Source of the DNA: Megalonaias nervosa
Taxonomy: Eukaryota; Mollusca; Bivalvia; Unionida; Unionidae
Assembly (NCBI GenBank): GCA_016617855.1
Contig: JAECUM010016870.1
Span: forward strand, 42,953 to 106,952
Direction: 5' to 3'
DNA: 64,000 bases
The notes beneath the pieces are model-generated. The model was not told where the DNA came from, ran no database searches, and worked only from the letters and a program-made list of their open reading frames with translations. The translations under genes were made by a program, and so were the position numbers. The first letter of the stretch is position 1; each line of letters begins with the position of its first letter. Of the stretch, positions 48,470 through 63,186 are shown in pieces.

Positions 48470-50010
48470 TATGATTATACCATTTTTACATCAGACCAAT
48501 CAAGTTGTATTATTTTCATAAAAGTAACTGGAACAATTGAACCTATTTGAATTTTTCTATACCCTTGTTTATTATCCTCTAATCTAATTACTAATTATAG
48601 ATAAAAATGGATCAAAAGACCTCTTGATTCATTAAGTTCTTAGTGAGTTGAGTTATGTCAGGCTGTCAAATAAAGTCAAGTTGTCCTGATCAGTGATCAG
48701 CCAGGTGTGACCTTAATTGACTAAAGCGCTTGAGTAGGCATACAGGAAGTTTGGGATCATTTGGATTAAAAATTAAGAGTCACCATCAGATAGCTTAAGT
48801 AATCTTAAGGATTATGTTTACTGAGTAGAACACAAAATAATTAGTGATTTCTTAAAATTTTAAATTATTAGTTTATTTGACTTGAAATGCAGTGATAAAT
48901 AAAACTAGAAGTAAATACTAGTTATAAACTACTGGCATTTAATTTTCTTTATTACAGTTTGTATAATGCATTCATCAATAGCACAGATCCATTGACTAAT
49001 GATTACTTTGTAGAATTTTTCTTATTTATTTATAATTAGTGCACCGTTCAAACGCATTGATTTGATGCTCTTTGGTAAATGGTGCCTTTTTATCTTCATA
49101 TGATGCACAGTTTATTTAAAGATGATGATGATGTTGATGATGCATGGCGACTGATAGTTAAGAATCTGATTTTCTGAAAACACATTTATAGCAGCTATTC
49201 ATAACTATTATTTGCATACACCCCCACCCTCAAAACAAAGTTTGCACACATGGGGACATAATATCAGGATAGATATGTATTATGATTACCCATAGACACT
49301 GTGACCCATTAAACAATGGAGTCCTATGTGATTACCATTTTAAGTGTTGTACCTGTTTGTATTACAATTTATGTCATCCCTCTGGCACATTTATCTCTGG
49401 TTGATATCACCTGAACCATTTGAGATATCTTTATAAAACAGGTCTTGCATTTGTGTAATAATAAGATTTTGTGTTCCATGTAAGATTTGCCTTTCTCATT
49501 TTGGTACTTTTTATTTTTAATGTGTATGTGTGTGCGTGTGGGTTTGTGTATGTCTCTGTGTGTGTCTATCCATTAGGCGAAGAACACTCTTTTCTGGTTA
49601 ATATCCTGAACTGTTTGGCAAATATTCATGAAACTTGGAATGTAGTTGTATCATTACCAACAAATTTATGTCGCATATAAGAGTGGGTTTGTGTGGATAA
49701 TTACTTTCAGGAAGAGGGGAGGGCTATCACGTAAGCTTCTTGCATGCAGACCGATCAAATCTGATGATTGAAAACTTGTAGTGGTAATATTAGATATTTA
49801 ACCACCAAGATTATTTATGGAAGTGAGCCTTGTTAGTGACACAACTAAATTCACATAGCATGTTTTTAAATTCAGGCAATTACTTGAGTACATGCAGATG
49901 TTATATACATTTCAGTTTCAATAATGCAGAGCATGTTGATTCATCAACCCAAGTTGTTTCCCTGGATCTTGGATATGATGTCCTGTGGAGATACAAAATA
50001 AAGAATTTAT
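48470..50010. repeat. Old local duplication, second copy
   Basis: Diverged partner of 45470-48469, shortened by internal losses. It carries no HDAC sequence and no SINE, so the SINE at 46174 arrived after the duplication. Confidence 0.7.
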
Positions 50011-50168
50011 ACTTATGACAGAGAAAGTGAAGATTTTCTAAATTCTCTACAATAAAATTTTATAAACATGTTGCATAAAAAGTAAATAGTGATAAAATCA
50101 TCAGAGGCTGCAATAACTATCAATGATGATGTGATAATGAATGGGCCTTCATCTTCTATGTATTTTTA

Positions 50169-50171
<3 letters not shown>

Positions 50172-50228
<57 letters not shown>
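50172..50228. repeat. (CA)n(TA)n microsatellite at right edge of the 9.3 kb segment
   Basis: CA run to 50216 then a short TA run. The following sequence resumes homology with the copy A intron. Confidence 0.95.
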
Positions 50229-50229
<1 letters not shown>

Positions 50230-51005
50230 CTTGAGCACTTACAAACAACGAACACGATGGCAGCTCTTGAGTTTTAGACCACGTACAAATAGTACCTATG
50301 GACTTGGCTGAATAAATGGTATATTATTTGGTAAATTTGATAAGGAGATAAAAGAAAAAGAAAAATAAACCAACACCTATTGGCAACGATCAGTTGCATA
50401 GATCTTTACAAAGACCCTTGGTAGACGTAGAACTTAACATAATTACGCGAGAGTCTGGTTCAACAAGACAAGACTTTGTATTATGAGGCAAAGGTAAGGT
50501 TGTAGCTCTGCATAACTCGTTATAAGCATCATCTGTTATATCTCACTGAAAATTATATAGTGAGTTCCTCACTTTACAGGCTTTCTTTTGGAATTTGTCA
50601 CACACACCCCCACCTCCCCACCCCCACCCCCACACACCCGCCCTTGCAAATGATTTGTTCTTGTTTCTTGATGGCCTCAATACGATATTGGAAGAGACGT
50701 GACATTGCTGTGACTAAAGCAGAAGAAAAAAGTTCTCATACTCGTCGCCGTTAAAGTGTTCAGTGATTTTGTATTTGAATATTACCACATCACAGCTTAT
50801 AAAAAAGAATCAAAAGGCTGTGAGCATTCGTTTTCTTTGTACATCTACTGGTTTCAAAAGACCAGAAAAATACCAACATCATTTCCATATTCACGGTTTA
50901 TTCACCATTTTTAAACTTTCTTATACATTAAGTCCCAGATTCTGCAGTGCAAGTTTGATAAAGGAAAACGTGGATATGGTTTAATGATTGGTGTTTTTTT
51001 TTTCT

Positions 51006-51290
51006 TCCTGGCAAAAACTCGTATTCTAACAGAAATTTTTCATACTGTTCGCGCAGATCTCAAATGATCCTTCGCAACGTCGTACTGCTTTCGTCTCACT
51101 TTAGTAAATAAAGGACTTGAGGAATATAAATGAACGTTTTCCCTTGCTGCAACGATGGAATATTCCACATATTTCTTTAAAATCCTGCTTTGACGACGTC
51201 GTTAATCTCTCTTGTCAACCTCGTATAATCTCCAGTTTCTAAATATTCCATTAATCGATGTAAAGGTGTATCCAAGTCCGTAACCGCCAT
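51006..51290 (-). pseudogene. Exon 1 of the unknown gene, array copy B
   Basis: Starts at ATGGCGGTTACGGACTTGGA (51290 downwards) and keeps the ancestral Leu at codon 10, where copies A and C have TGA. The frame ends at TAA in codon 38 (51177-51179) after EINDVVKAGF. Beyond that, nucleotide similarity to copy A continues through the LEYEFLPGRKKK-like region with indels. The GAG/GTAGG donor is not preserved. This copy is disabled in a different way from A and C. Confidence 0.6.
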
Positions 51291-51650
51291 TTGTGTCGAT
51301 TGTAATCAGCAAAGTTCGCTTTTGTATTTTCTCAAAAACGAAAACGTTAGACCTAGTGAAATTGATGTAAATTAGAGGATCATATGTTTGCTGTGAGTTA
51401 CTTCCCTTGGCGGAATTATATCGCCAAATGATCTGAAAGAGTACGTTATGTAACCTGTGATAAGATCCTCAAATAAATTGGGAGACAATTCTCAGAATAC
51501 AAGTATAGACCCAAAGACGTTTCATTTGTACACGAAGACAAACTACGCCAAAAGACTTTAAAATCGATGAGACATGTGTACGAGAAATTTCGTTGGAAGT
51601 TTTCCTTATTATGAAATTCAATAGCATTATATTGTAGTATCTCGGGAACA

Positions 51651-53038
<1,388 letters not shown>

Positions 53039-53180
53039 GTTGTTGTTGTTGTATACATGGCGGCCAGTATAAATGGTGGAGAAAGAACCCGGGAAAATCC
53101 CGGAAAGAACCACCGATCCATGAGAACTACTGGCAAGATTACTCACAAACCCAAATTGGTCGAACCCATGATTTGTTGTT
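53039..53180 (-). mobile_element. SINE, Nin-DC-like, truncated
   Basis: Contains the TTGTTGTTGTTG tail complement and the central CGGGAAAATCCCGGAAAGAA block, then loses similarity before the tRNA head. Confidence 0.8.
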
Positions 53181-53584
53181 TACTTTCATCGAATGCGGAT
53201 CGTCTAACTTCTCACATAAAAGTCACATACAAATGTGACTGTTTGAAACTAAATACTGGACGTTGTTCCTTACACTTCGCACATGTTAAGCATATGTATG
53301 AAGGTAGATAGGTACGCACGTACGTGCGTATGTATGTATGAATGTATGTAGTGTGTGTGAGTGATCTAGTTTCATCGAAGATCTGTACAATATAACTTTG
53401 AGACTATACATTTTTAATGAGTTAAATCTATTTTTGTTAATTTCGTAACTTGTAATTACATCAGCTGAGTATATAATCTTTTCAAGCTATATTGTTTCTT
53501 CTAGTAAACAAATTTCATATAAATGTGTCCCACTGTTTAAATAAAATTTGGATTTTAGTTCATTTATTTATGTTATCAATAATA
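53181..53584. other. No gene recognised
   Basis: AT-rich unit B sequence; nothing assigned. Confidence 0.5.
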
Positions 53585-53781
53585 CCGTACCATACTCGTT
53601 TATAAGTCAAGTTTCAACTGCAAGCAAAACAGGCACTGATCTGATGTCGCTTAATGCACTAGCAGAATGGGGTCCATACTGATTATGCAACTGATTAGTT
53701 CTAACAAATTGCATAAACCTAGATCTCCCTCCGTATTACCGATGGCTGATCTTGGTTTGTGCAGTTTGCAAGCTGGACTCA
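53585..53781. mobile_element. Palindromic MITE, right end lost in a (TA)n tract
   Basis: Left end CCGTACCATACTCGTTTATA and the internal GCAGTTTGCAAGCTGGACTC are present. The last about 25 bp of the right TIR is replaced by (TA)n(TG)n at 53782-53846. It corresponds in position to the MITE at 34614-34819 in unit A. Confidence 0.72.
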
Positions 53782-53846
<65 letters not shown>

Positions 53847-53847
<1 letters not shown>

Positions 53848-54971
53848 ACAACATTACAGTTACTGTAGGTATCAGGGAAAGTTTATTTACCCGTTTCACT
53901 AGCGGATGATCTTTATTACTCCAGTCAAAATAACAAATCCCACATGACACTTTAAGAGAGAGCATGAAAATTTAAAATAATAGACCATTAATCGGCATAG
54001 AAACCAGCGTTTTCTTGGTATGAAATCATTTTCAAAACTCTTACACTGCCCGAGAAACATTTGCACCCAAGCTATCGGAAGTCACACAAAAACTATAAGG
54101 ACTCGGTTTTCGTAATCACACGGACAGATGATCTTTTTGGGGTTGGGTGGGTGGGTGGATTAATACCTGTTCTCAAAGTCAAGAAAGGCATTGGGCAGTT
54201 CATTTAAAAATTATACATATACAAAATAAAGTAACGTAGGCAAGATGAATACTACAAGTGATAGTCATGACAATAGTTTGTGTTTGTTTGTTTACGAGAA
54301 TTAATTGTTTAGGGAATACTGAGTCACAAAAATTTACAAAAATCATTTCGTTGGCAGCATTTACGTCATTAATGCTTTTCAAACATATCCCTGGATATCC
54401 TATTACTCTTTGTTTTAGAAATCAAGCACTGCTATAGCCAAGATGACCTCGTTAATAAGTTCCTCAAAACCAATATCCACTGGATGGTAAAGTGCCTCAA
54501 ACCCCTATTCGATGGTAGGAGTGAAGTTATAGTACAAGAAATATGTGGACATATTCATATGAATCTGAATAGTTGAACTATTATTAACGGTCGCCCCAAA
54601 TGTTATAACACTAATACAAATGCGAATATTTATGTAATAATACTAATTAAACGAGTATTGGATATGACAGTTCTTTCCATCGAGACTTTAATTTGCATGT
54701 GTAGACACGACATTTTGTATTCGTATCGGAGATCACATTCACCAAAATCCAAACATATTTATCATTGACATCGAATAAAACAAGAATAAGACCATTCCTG
54801 AAATTACACTGTAAAGTTGTAATTATTCCATCGTCTATCTCTTTGATTATCGTTAAGCATTACTGTATGTAATTCACTGTGAGATTTACCAAGAAATATC
54901 TTCAAACTGAAGATTTTGGACAAAGGTGTTAGTTAATGAGCTGTAATAATGTTATAAGTAGTTATATGCAG

Positions 54972-55021
<50 letters not shown>

Positions 55022-55274
55022 TTTGCAATTGAGGAAACATTACTTTTGAAACCGAAACCGCTCATTTCTACCAATCTGGAATAACAGTTTCTCAACCAGT
55101 TTAAAACGTAGTCTACAGCAACCGCGTCAGGGTTCTGACTCATCAATATGATTGTATTCACTAACAACGCTGGAACCTGAAAACCTCCTACGTGAACATC
55201 TCCTAGCTGCTCACCCTCTTTACCAGACCAGTGTACTGCGCGATGGTGGCAGTTCGTTTAATAGGCTTCTGGGA
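53847..55274. other. Unit B/C DNA, no gene recognised
   Basis: 54000-54420 resembles 35210-35580 of unit A (AGAAACATTTGCACCCAA). A (GT)n tract lies at 54975-55020. No intact frame was recognised. Confidence 0.55.
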
Positions 55275-55420
55275 GAAGAGGATGGGTGGGACGTGATGCT
55301 ACATGTCTGCGGCATGATGCCTCAGTGCTAGACATCACTACAAACTGCCACACTGCAGACATCGTAGCGATGCGACTGGAAAAATGTTAAAGCTACATTA
55401 AAAATCCAAATCACACTCAA
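55275..55420 (+). mobile_element. RUDI/V-SINE-like element, 5' truncated
   Basis: Plus-strand 3' half with GGGTGGGACGTGATGCTACA and AGCTACATTAAAAATCCAAA; the CA tail is minimal. Confidence 0.82.
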
Positions 55421-55602
55421 AAATATTATGTAAACCTTATTCATTGTGGTCCTTGCTCATTGTGGGCATTAGTAGATTACAATCAAAGTTCGAGAGTAAA
55501 AGTCCTTCTGAAATCTTCAATATTAATTCACATAACATACATCATTAAAGAACGATAAATAAATACCATTTTATCATTATTTGTATTGAAACTAGTAGAT
55601 GG

Positions 55603-55603
55603 A

Positions 55604-55658
<55 letters not shown>

Positions 55659-56094
55659 CATAGAATTGACACATCATGCGCTGTTTTGCGTTTGTAAACA
55701 TGTGCCGAAGAATGGATTTTAAGGCTTGTAAATCTCTCCTGATTGCTTCTGCAACATGTGGTCGGTAGTCTTATAGCAACTACACGATAATATGCTAAAT
55801 GCCTATTAAAATAGTTGGTTGTTTATACACAGCCTGTAAAGCTCTACTACAACAGCACGTGTAAAGTTAACCAAGATAATAAAAGAAAAGAACCTCATGA
55901 GTCAAATTAATTGAAGACAAATGTGTGAGTGTTTTACGATATATCAAACGTAAGCCGTGTGTGTGTGCACGTGCGCATTTGTGTGTGTTCGTGAGTGCGT
56001 GGAAACATTATCCTTATAACCCTTATTTAAATATGGGAATTCATTAGATGATGGATGATTCTCGTGAAATAGCATGCAACACTCAAAGCTTAAC

Positions 56095-56144
<50 letters not shown>

Positions 56145-56539
56145 GTTGCGTCTAAGGATATACATGTTCAATATAAACTATTATCTTATTGCAGTTGACA
56201 TAGGTTTGGAAGGAAATATCAATATTTTTATTTGATTCTGCATAAGATGTGACTTCAACTCGTGTTTTTGGATGGATTCGAATTAAATTGACTCCAAATA
56301 GTGTTATTCGATGGTTTCGAATTACATTACAAAGGGGAGATTTAAATACTATTTAGGTATTTTGTTTTTACTTATATTATCCTATTTTGTTTGAAGTCTT
56401 TGCATGAATTATTCTTTTGATAAATTCTTAAAACTCTTGGCAAGTATATTACTTTATTTCACGTCTACGTTCTCATATGAGAAAACATTGGGTTCGAAGT
56501 CTCGAGCATGCTTCCATGGAGTGATCAGCTTATATTTAT
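55603..56539. repeat. Unit C DNA left of exon 2
   Basis: (TA)n tract at 55605-55656 and (TG)n at 56099-56143. The remainder aligns with 30140-30976 of unit A at visibly lower identity than the region right of 58109. Confidence 0.7.
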
Positions 56540-56845
56540 CAGGACTTCGGACCGGGAAAAAATCTGCCTTTTTCGTTCCTTTTCAATCGGTTTTGGACTC
56601 GCCTCTGCCTTTCTAAAGATAGCAGGTCTTTCTGCATGCTTGATATCTTGCCGTGGCCGTGGAGGTTCCGTCTCTATGGACGGCTGTAGTTTTTCATCAA
56701 TATCAGTGGGGGGGGGGGTCAGGACGGACCGGAGATTTTGTACGTTTTTGAAGACGTGGAGTATACGCAGGCGAGGGAGATCTTACGGGCAGCAGTGCCT
56801 GATAGCCGGATTCGTCGCCTCATTTGGAATAACAGCAGATTTTGG
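56540..56845 (-). pseudogene. Exon 2 of the unknown gene, array copy C
   Basis: Follows the acceptor ATTCTTCCTTCAG at 56846-56858 and aligns with exon 2 of copy A (PKSAVIPNEAT, then the SPSPAYTPRLQKR region in another frame). One G is missing relative to copy A near 56808, shifting the frame to an early stop. A C-run expansion near 56706-56717 shifts it again. Disabled. Confidence 0.6.
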
Positions 56846-57228
56846 CTGAAGGAAGAATAAAAACATTGACAGTTTCGGTTAACCACGCATCTTGCATTAA
56901 CATGAGATCTTCGCCATACGAAAGTCTGGTCAAAGATATATTATGATGACTGTAAAACTCAAAACGGTGCATTCCAAGCACGTAATAAAGATTACTTAAC
57001 ATTATTAATAAAAGCTTTTATTACGTCCGTGCACAATGTTATAATTATTCTTTACTGTTTTGACCAACCACAAGAAACAGTAGGTAAGTTTTCTCTTATG
57101 CACATAAAATCTTGAAAAATGATATGGTGCGACACTACCTCACTGAAAGGGGCACTCATTGCCTACTCTTGCACGAATACATTCTACCGCCGTTAAGATA
57201 CATATGTAAATATGTATGAATGTATGTT

Positions 57229-57231
<3 letters not shown>

Positions 57232-57297
<66 letters not shown>
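57232..57297. repeat. (TA)n microsatellite left of the 755 bp insertion
   Basis: Pure TA run of about 65 bases at the point where the copy C intron matches the microsatellite of copy A. Confidence 0.95.
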
Positions 57298-57301
<4 letters not shown>

Positions 57302-58049
57302 ACAAGCCAGGGGTCTTTACTTGACCGAGCGGTGTCAAACCCTGGCGCGATTCCCGCTAGAAGTCATAAGTTTACCCCAAATTTCCAAAGACTTCTATAC
57401 AACTTCAGCTGTAAATTAGAAAGCCCGACGTGTCCATTTTATACATGAATTTTACTCTAATCAATGCAAGACCACAGATCTACCAACTTGTCAAATATCT
57501 ATCAACCACACATCTGCATAGTTGCTCTTGATCCACTTTCCGTACCGTCAGCAGTTCACGCCGTAGAAATACTATAACTATCACCTAACACAGGGAACTA
57601 TTTTAACTACGCCACCTTAGGCCAATCAATCTATGGTTTCAAGGCACATTCCGCCAGTACAACTGCATCACATTTGCCACCATGGCGACATAAACGGTAT
57701 CTGCCGAGTCCCTTCTTGCTTATTCCATTGTGTAATTTACCGATTTCCTACCGTAAATACTGCCACTGCAGTCACAACACCAAGGTACACCACTAGATTT
57801 TATTAGGGACTACATTATTCAGGGACAGTCATGCGGTTTGGGTCTGAATTCACTACTAATTAACCATGGCATCATGGAAACTCACTAACACTTTCTCTCC
57901 GTGACGTTTGCTCCTAGTAATTGGCTAATTATTTCGGGCTAAGGAATATTTCCATTGCACCGAATTCCAATGTTCAAACAAGTAATCACACAAATCTAAG
58001 AATTCCTTAAACGGGGCGCTATAACCAAATGCGCATCTCCCAAATTTAT

Positions 58050-58052
<3 letters not shown>
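57298..58052. other. 755 bp GC-richer insertion inside a (TA)n tract
   Basis: Bounded on both sides by (TA)n (57232-57297 and 58053-58108). Starts TGTTACAAGCCAGG and ends CCCAAATTTATTAC. More GC-rich than its surroundings and absent from copies A and B. A TGT start and an AATAAA on the minus strand near its right edge hint at a solo LTR, but I see no matching terminal CA or second copy, so it stays unclassified. Confidence 0.6.
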
Positions 58053-58143
<91 letters not shown>

Positions 58144-58819
58144 TTACATGTTTACATTTTTCGATCATTTACAAATTGTTCCTTTGAACTGAACTGAATA
58201 GATGGTATATTGTTTAGAAACGAAATAAAAGAACGAAAAAGGAAATTAGCAACACCTATCAGTTACTAGATTCTGTTTGCACAGAACTTCTCATGGTTAC
58301 GCAAGAATCTGGTTTTAAAAAAAAAGACTAAATTGCGTGTTAACATGCAAGGATTTAACAATGCAAATCACGTTGTGAACATCATCATCTGTGTCTCATT
58401 AAATTTATCAAGTGAGATCTTTCGGTACCCTACTGTTACAAGTGATTTGTTAGTGTTTCTTCACTGGCTCAGTGCGATACTGACAGAGGCATGATATTGA
58501 TGCAGCGAAAACGGAAGTTCTCTTTCTAGTCTTCGTTAAACTGTTTAATGCTTCTGTATTTGAATATTATCCCGTCATTGCCTATATACAAAAGATAACC
58601 AGAAGGCTGTGGGCATGCATTTGGTTTGTAGATCTACTGGTTCCAAAATATTCACAGTATCAATCATTTAAAGAATAGTATACACTCAAGTTAGAGCGAC
58701 AATTTCTAAACCTCATTAGACAGGTGTGTTTTCATGTTCATCTTATGAAGACATGTTGTCCCAGGTTCTGCAGCCCAACTTTGAAAGAGTGAAGGAAATA
58801 AAATAAGGGAACATCCTAC

Positions 58820-59155
58820 CTCGATGACATTTGGCTGTAGATTTGGCTTAATTGCTGGTTGCTTTTTCCTGTCTGGCAAAGACTCGTATTGCAACATAAA
58901 TTTGTGATATTGTTGGCGCGCAGCTCGCAAATGCTCATGCGCTGCGTTGTACTGTTTTGTTCTCACTTTATCAACAAATGATTTGAGGAATAGAAATGAA
59001 CATTTTTCTTTGATATGAATCTGGACTTCTTGAACTCTTTCATCAAAATCATCCTTCACGAAGTTGGTAAACTCGTCTGTCAGTCTCGGATATTGGCCAG
59101 CCTCTAGATATTGCATTGATCGATGTCACGGTGTATCCAAGTCCTTAACCGCCAT
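58820..59155 (-). pseudogene. Exon 1 of the unknown gene, array copy C
   Basis: Identical in protein sequence to exon 1 of copy A, including the TGA at codon 10 and the intact GAG/GTAGG donor. The stop therefore predates the recent duplication or was copied by conversion. Confidence 0.6.
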
Positions 59156-59379
59156 TTTTGCCATTCGTAATCAGTAAGGTTCACATTTGTTTTTTCTCTA
59201 AAACTGGGCTTGATTGATGTTACAATTGGATGGTTCTATAAAGTATAATTGAAAAAGGAAATTGATTGTCAGTGCGAGGATCATACGTTCGCGATGAGTT
59301 ATCTCCCTTGATAGGCCTATCCCACAATATGATAGCGTAAGAACTATAAGGAGCGAGTGAGAATGTCCTGATGTGTTGT

Positions 59380-59561
59380 GATGTGATTTGGATTTTTAAC
59401 GTAGCTTTTAACAATTTTTCAGTCATATTGCTACGATGTCTGCATTGTGGCAGTTTATAGTGATGCCTAGCACTGGGGCATCATGCCGCATACATGTAGC
59501 ATGATGTCCCACCCAGTCACATTACCCTGACACCAGGCCGACCAGTCCTAACACTAATATA
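59380..59561 (-). mobile_element. RUDI/V-SINE-like element, duplicated copy
   Basis: Copy of 33054-33235 carried by the segmental duplication rather than an independent insertion. Confidence 0.85.
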
Positions 59562-60939
59562 TATTACTGATTATTATTGTAATATTGTATGTATTTACCA
59601 CATGTTTTGCTTCTCTAAGACTTTCAATGTGACATCGGACAATTTTGTTTCTCCGGTCATAGTCGAATTTTCATTGAGATAGCGTTATTGCGGCTGATTT
59701 TGTAGTTTTACTGAGTTTTCGAGTCATGTTGAAAGGACACAAATTACTTGACTCTTTGTCAAGTTCTAAGCTTTTTATGTACAACGATACGTAAAATTTC
59801 AGGTCTCACTAGCCGATCGGTATGAAATTTACATTGTGATACTGATATGTGTATACCATATTAGGTCTTTGTGGCTAAATTTGAATTAAATGAAGATTGA
59901 GGTATTGTGCATATAGGGTTCCGTGTAAACTTAAGTAAGCTGCTCGCGAGATGGTGAACATGCCATGCGCTCTTCTTCTTTAAATAATGAGTCCTGCGCT
60001 TAGTGATAGGTTGAAAGCATTAGAATGTGGATATCTAAGGATTTTAGCTGAACATTGCATTATATGTGAAATATTTTTGTGTTACCATTCACTTTGTAAA
60101 TTCATTTATACTGTTGTTTTAAATGTATGGACCACAGACGTATAATGATTTTGATAAGCTCCAATGCTGCAACTACAACTTCTGCTACTGCTGCTACTAC
60201 CACGACCACCACGACGACCACGACCACCACCACTACCACTACTATTACTACTACTACTGCACATAATAATCATTATAAGAAATCAGAGTCGGTATGTCAA
60301 ACCCGCTATGGAAGCATTGATGCCAAATATGTGACCTTGACAGGAAAGTAAATTGCCTTTTGCTTTATAATGAATCATAAGTATGAGGAAGATCCCAAAA
60401 TGGGTTAAGAGAATAAAACAGATAAAGTCAAACTTGAATGGAAACATTAACAGACTTATACCTCGTCATAGAAATAAATGGTACGATTGTACCTGTTGGA
60501 GATTAGTCACAAGAATGACGTGAACCTATTCAATTAATTTTTGACACACATAGAAGTGAAAATCCTTAGGAAACTCTTAACGATGCCGGTGTCGTTGTTG
60601 TCGTCGTCGAAAAATTTACTGCTATATCTCTCTTTTCAACTAAGGTGGGGTCGACGACAACAAACAATTACAACAACAACAAATAATAATAATAACAATA
60701 TAATAATAATAGAAATAAGCAAAATAATAAATTTTATTATTATTATTAGTATTATTATTATTACGTAACTTTTGTTAAATGTAAGTGAAGTAATAAGACA
60801 CAGCTGAGGATTATAGAATATTTGGCAGAAATACATACATACGCAGGCACAAAATTACAACAGCAGAACATATAGACTTTCTAGTCTAAGAATTTTGTAT
60901 AGCATTATCCAATTCATTTATTATATCCAGTTATTAATA

Positions 60940-61145
60940 CCGTGTATACTCATTCATAAGTCATTTTAACATAGATCCTTATCTGCCGTTGCTTAATGCA
61001 CCGCCAGATCGGGTCTGTATTGTCTCTTCAATTGATTAATTCTAACAAACTGGATGGACCCAGATCCGCCTGCGTATTACGCGATGGCGGATCTGTGCCT
61101 GTACAGTTTGCAGGCTGGAATCAACTTGGAAGCAAGTACATATGG
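60940..61145. mobile_element. Palindromic MITE, duplicated copy
   Basis: Copy of 34614-34819 carried by the segmental duplication. Confidence 0.75.
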
Positions 61146-62573
61146 TTATAGAGCGATTGCTGTCCTAAAATTTAAATTTTGCTTTCCTCATTTTGGACCA
61201 ATATGTTCTACTACATAACAAATTTTAAATCAAAATATGTGAAAGTAAATCTTTTGTAAATTAATATGTAATCATTGTAACAACAAATTATTTGTCGACA
61301 ACGTAACACTTTCTGCATATATCAACGAAAGTTTACTTACACATTTCATTACGATATGATCTATATTACACTAGGCAACGTAAGAAATCCCAAATTATTA
61401 TTTAAAGAGAAGTTTTAAATAATAGGCCATACGTCGTATTTGAAACTAAGCGTAACGAGAATGTTCCAATAATCGAAAGCTTTTGTGTAATACTAACAAT
61501 GACGAGTTTCATCTGTCTGTTTTTAGTTAAACATTATGAAATCCTATTCAACACCCTTCATAGTGCCCAAGAAACATTTGCACCCAACCTACCAGAAATC
61601 ACACATACTATGTAAGAGTCCGTAAACATGCGGAAAGATGATTTTTCAGAATAAGATGGAAATACCTGCTCTAAGAGCCAAAAAAATTCTGGTACAGGTA
61701 ATTTTAAAATTATATCAGTACAAAATAAAGTAACGTCAGCAAGTTGAATACTACGAGCGCTAATCATGATAAAGGTTTGTGTTTATTTAATTGTCAATGG
61801 ATTATTGAATCACAACAAGGTGCAAAAAATCCTTTCTTCGGTAAAATTTTCATTTAATACTTTTCAACTATGTCTTGGATATCGTATTTGCGCTTTGTTT
61901 TAGAATCAGAAAGCTTGAAGAAATCGTATATACTACCGATAACTGAGTAACATATTAATGCACTTGACGCTTGTATTACTTTGAGGTCACTGTGGAACAC
62001 AATATACTATCGGTCCTGTCTTTGTTTTAGTTTAATACTTATGACAAGCATACAGACACACACACACACGCACACACGCACAAACACACGTGCGCGCACA
62101 CATACGCACAAACACAAACACACCCTCACGCACGCCCGCACACAAACACCCCCACACGCACGTACGCACCTACGCATGCACCCACACGCACGCATATACA
62201 CACACATACATACACACAGACACATACATACATACTATATATATATATATATATATGCTCGTAAGAGGGGTGTTCAGTATGTGAGACAAATACGCACAGA
62301 GAGACATAGATACAGGCATACATACTGACAGAAAAGTTGAGAGAAAAACAGTCAGTCAGACATACATACATCTATATTTAGACTGATCGACAGATTTTGT
62401 CACGGAGAAACCGAAATCATCAATGGGAAGATTAATTTAATTTTCTTTCTTCTTGAGAAGGAAATTTTTACCACTAAATACAACGTCAATAATTTGAGGT
62501 GAATACAAAATGATGTTTTAGAAATTTCAGTCTAAGCCAGACTATCTTGTTATCGATTCCCAATGCAGGCGTT

Positions 62574-63114
62574 TACATGTGTGTGTTGTGTATGTGTGTA
62601 AATGTGCATATGCGTGTGTATGTGTATCTCCATGTGTATGTGTGTATGTGTGTGTATGTGTGTGTATGTGTGTGTGTTGTGTATGTATGTGTATGTGTGT
62701 GTATGTGTATGTGTGTGTATGTGAGTGTGTGTGTTGTGTATGTGTGTAAATGTGTATATGAGTGTGTATGTGTATCTCCATGTGTATGTGTGTGTATGTG
62801 TGTGTATGTGTGTGTATGTGTGTGTGTATGTGTGTAAATGTGTATATGCGTGTGTATGTGTATCTCCATGTGTATGTGTGTATGTGTGTGTATGTGTGTG
62901 TATGTGTGTGTGTATGTGTGTGTATGTGTGTAAATGTGTATATGCGTGTGTATGTGTATCTCCATGTGTATGTGTGTGTATGTGTGTGTATGTGTGTGTG
63001 TTGTGTATGTGTGTGTATGTGTATGTGTGTGTATGTGTGTGTATGTGTGTGTGTTGTGTATGTGTGTAAATGTGTATATGCGTGTGTATGTGTATCTCCA
63101 TGTGTATGTGTGTG

Positions 63115-63180
<66 letters not shown>
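62574..63180. repeat. VNTR of TGTGTATG units, duplicated and length-changed
   Basis: Counterpart of 36248-36820 with five TCTCCATG markers but different spacing, especially between the second and fourth markers. Confidence 0.92.

Positions 63181-63186
<6 letters not shown>

Larger units (their letters stand above)
40849..50171. other. 9.3 kb segment interrupting the copy B intron microsatellite
   Basis: Left of 40849 the sequence follows unit A up to the microsatellite (CACCTCTAAAAC then CA repeats, compare 31675-31690). Right of 50171 it resumes after a (CA)n(TA)n tract (50172-50228), and from about 50312 it matches 31873 onward (AATAAATGGTATATT). Units A and C have only a microsatellite, or a different insertion, at this point. 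The segment holds the Penelope-like fragment, the HDAC gene, a SINE and an old local duplication. Confidence 0.7.
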
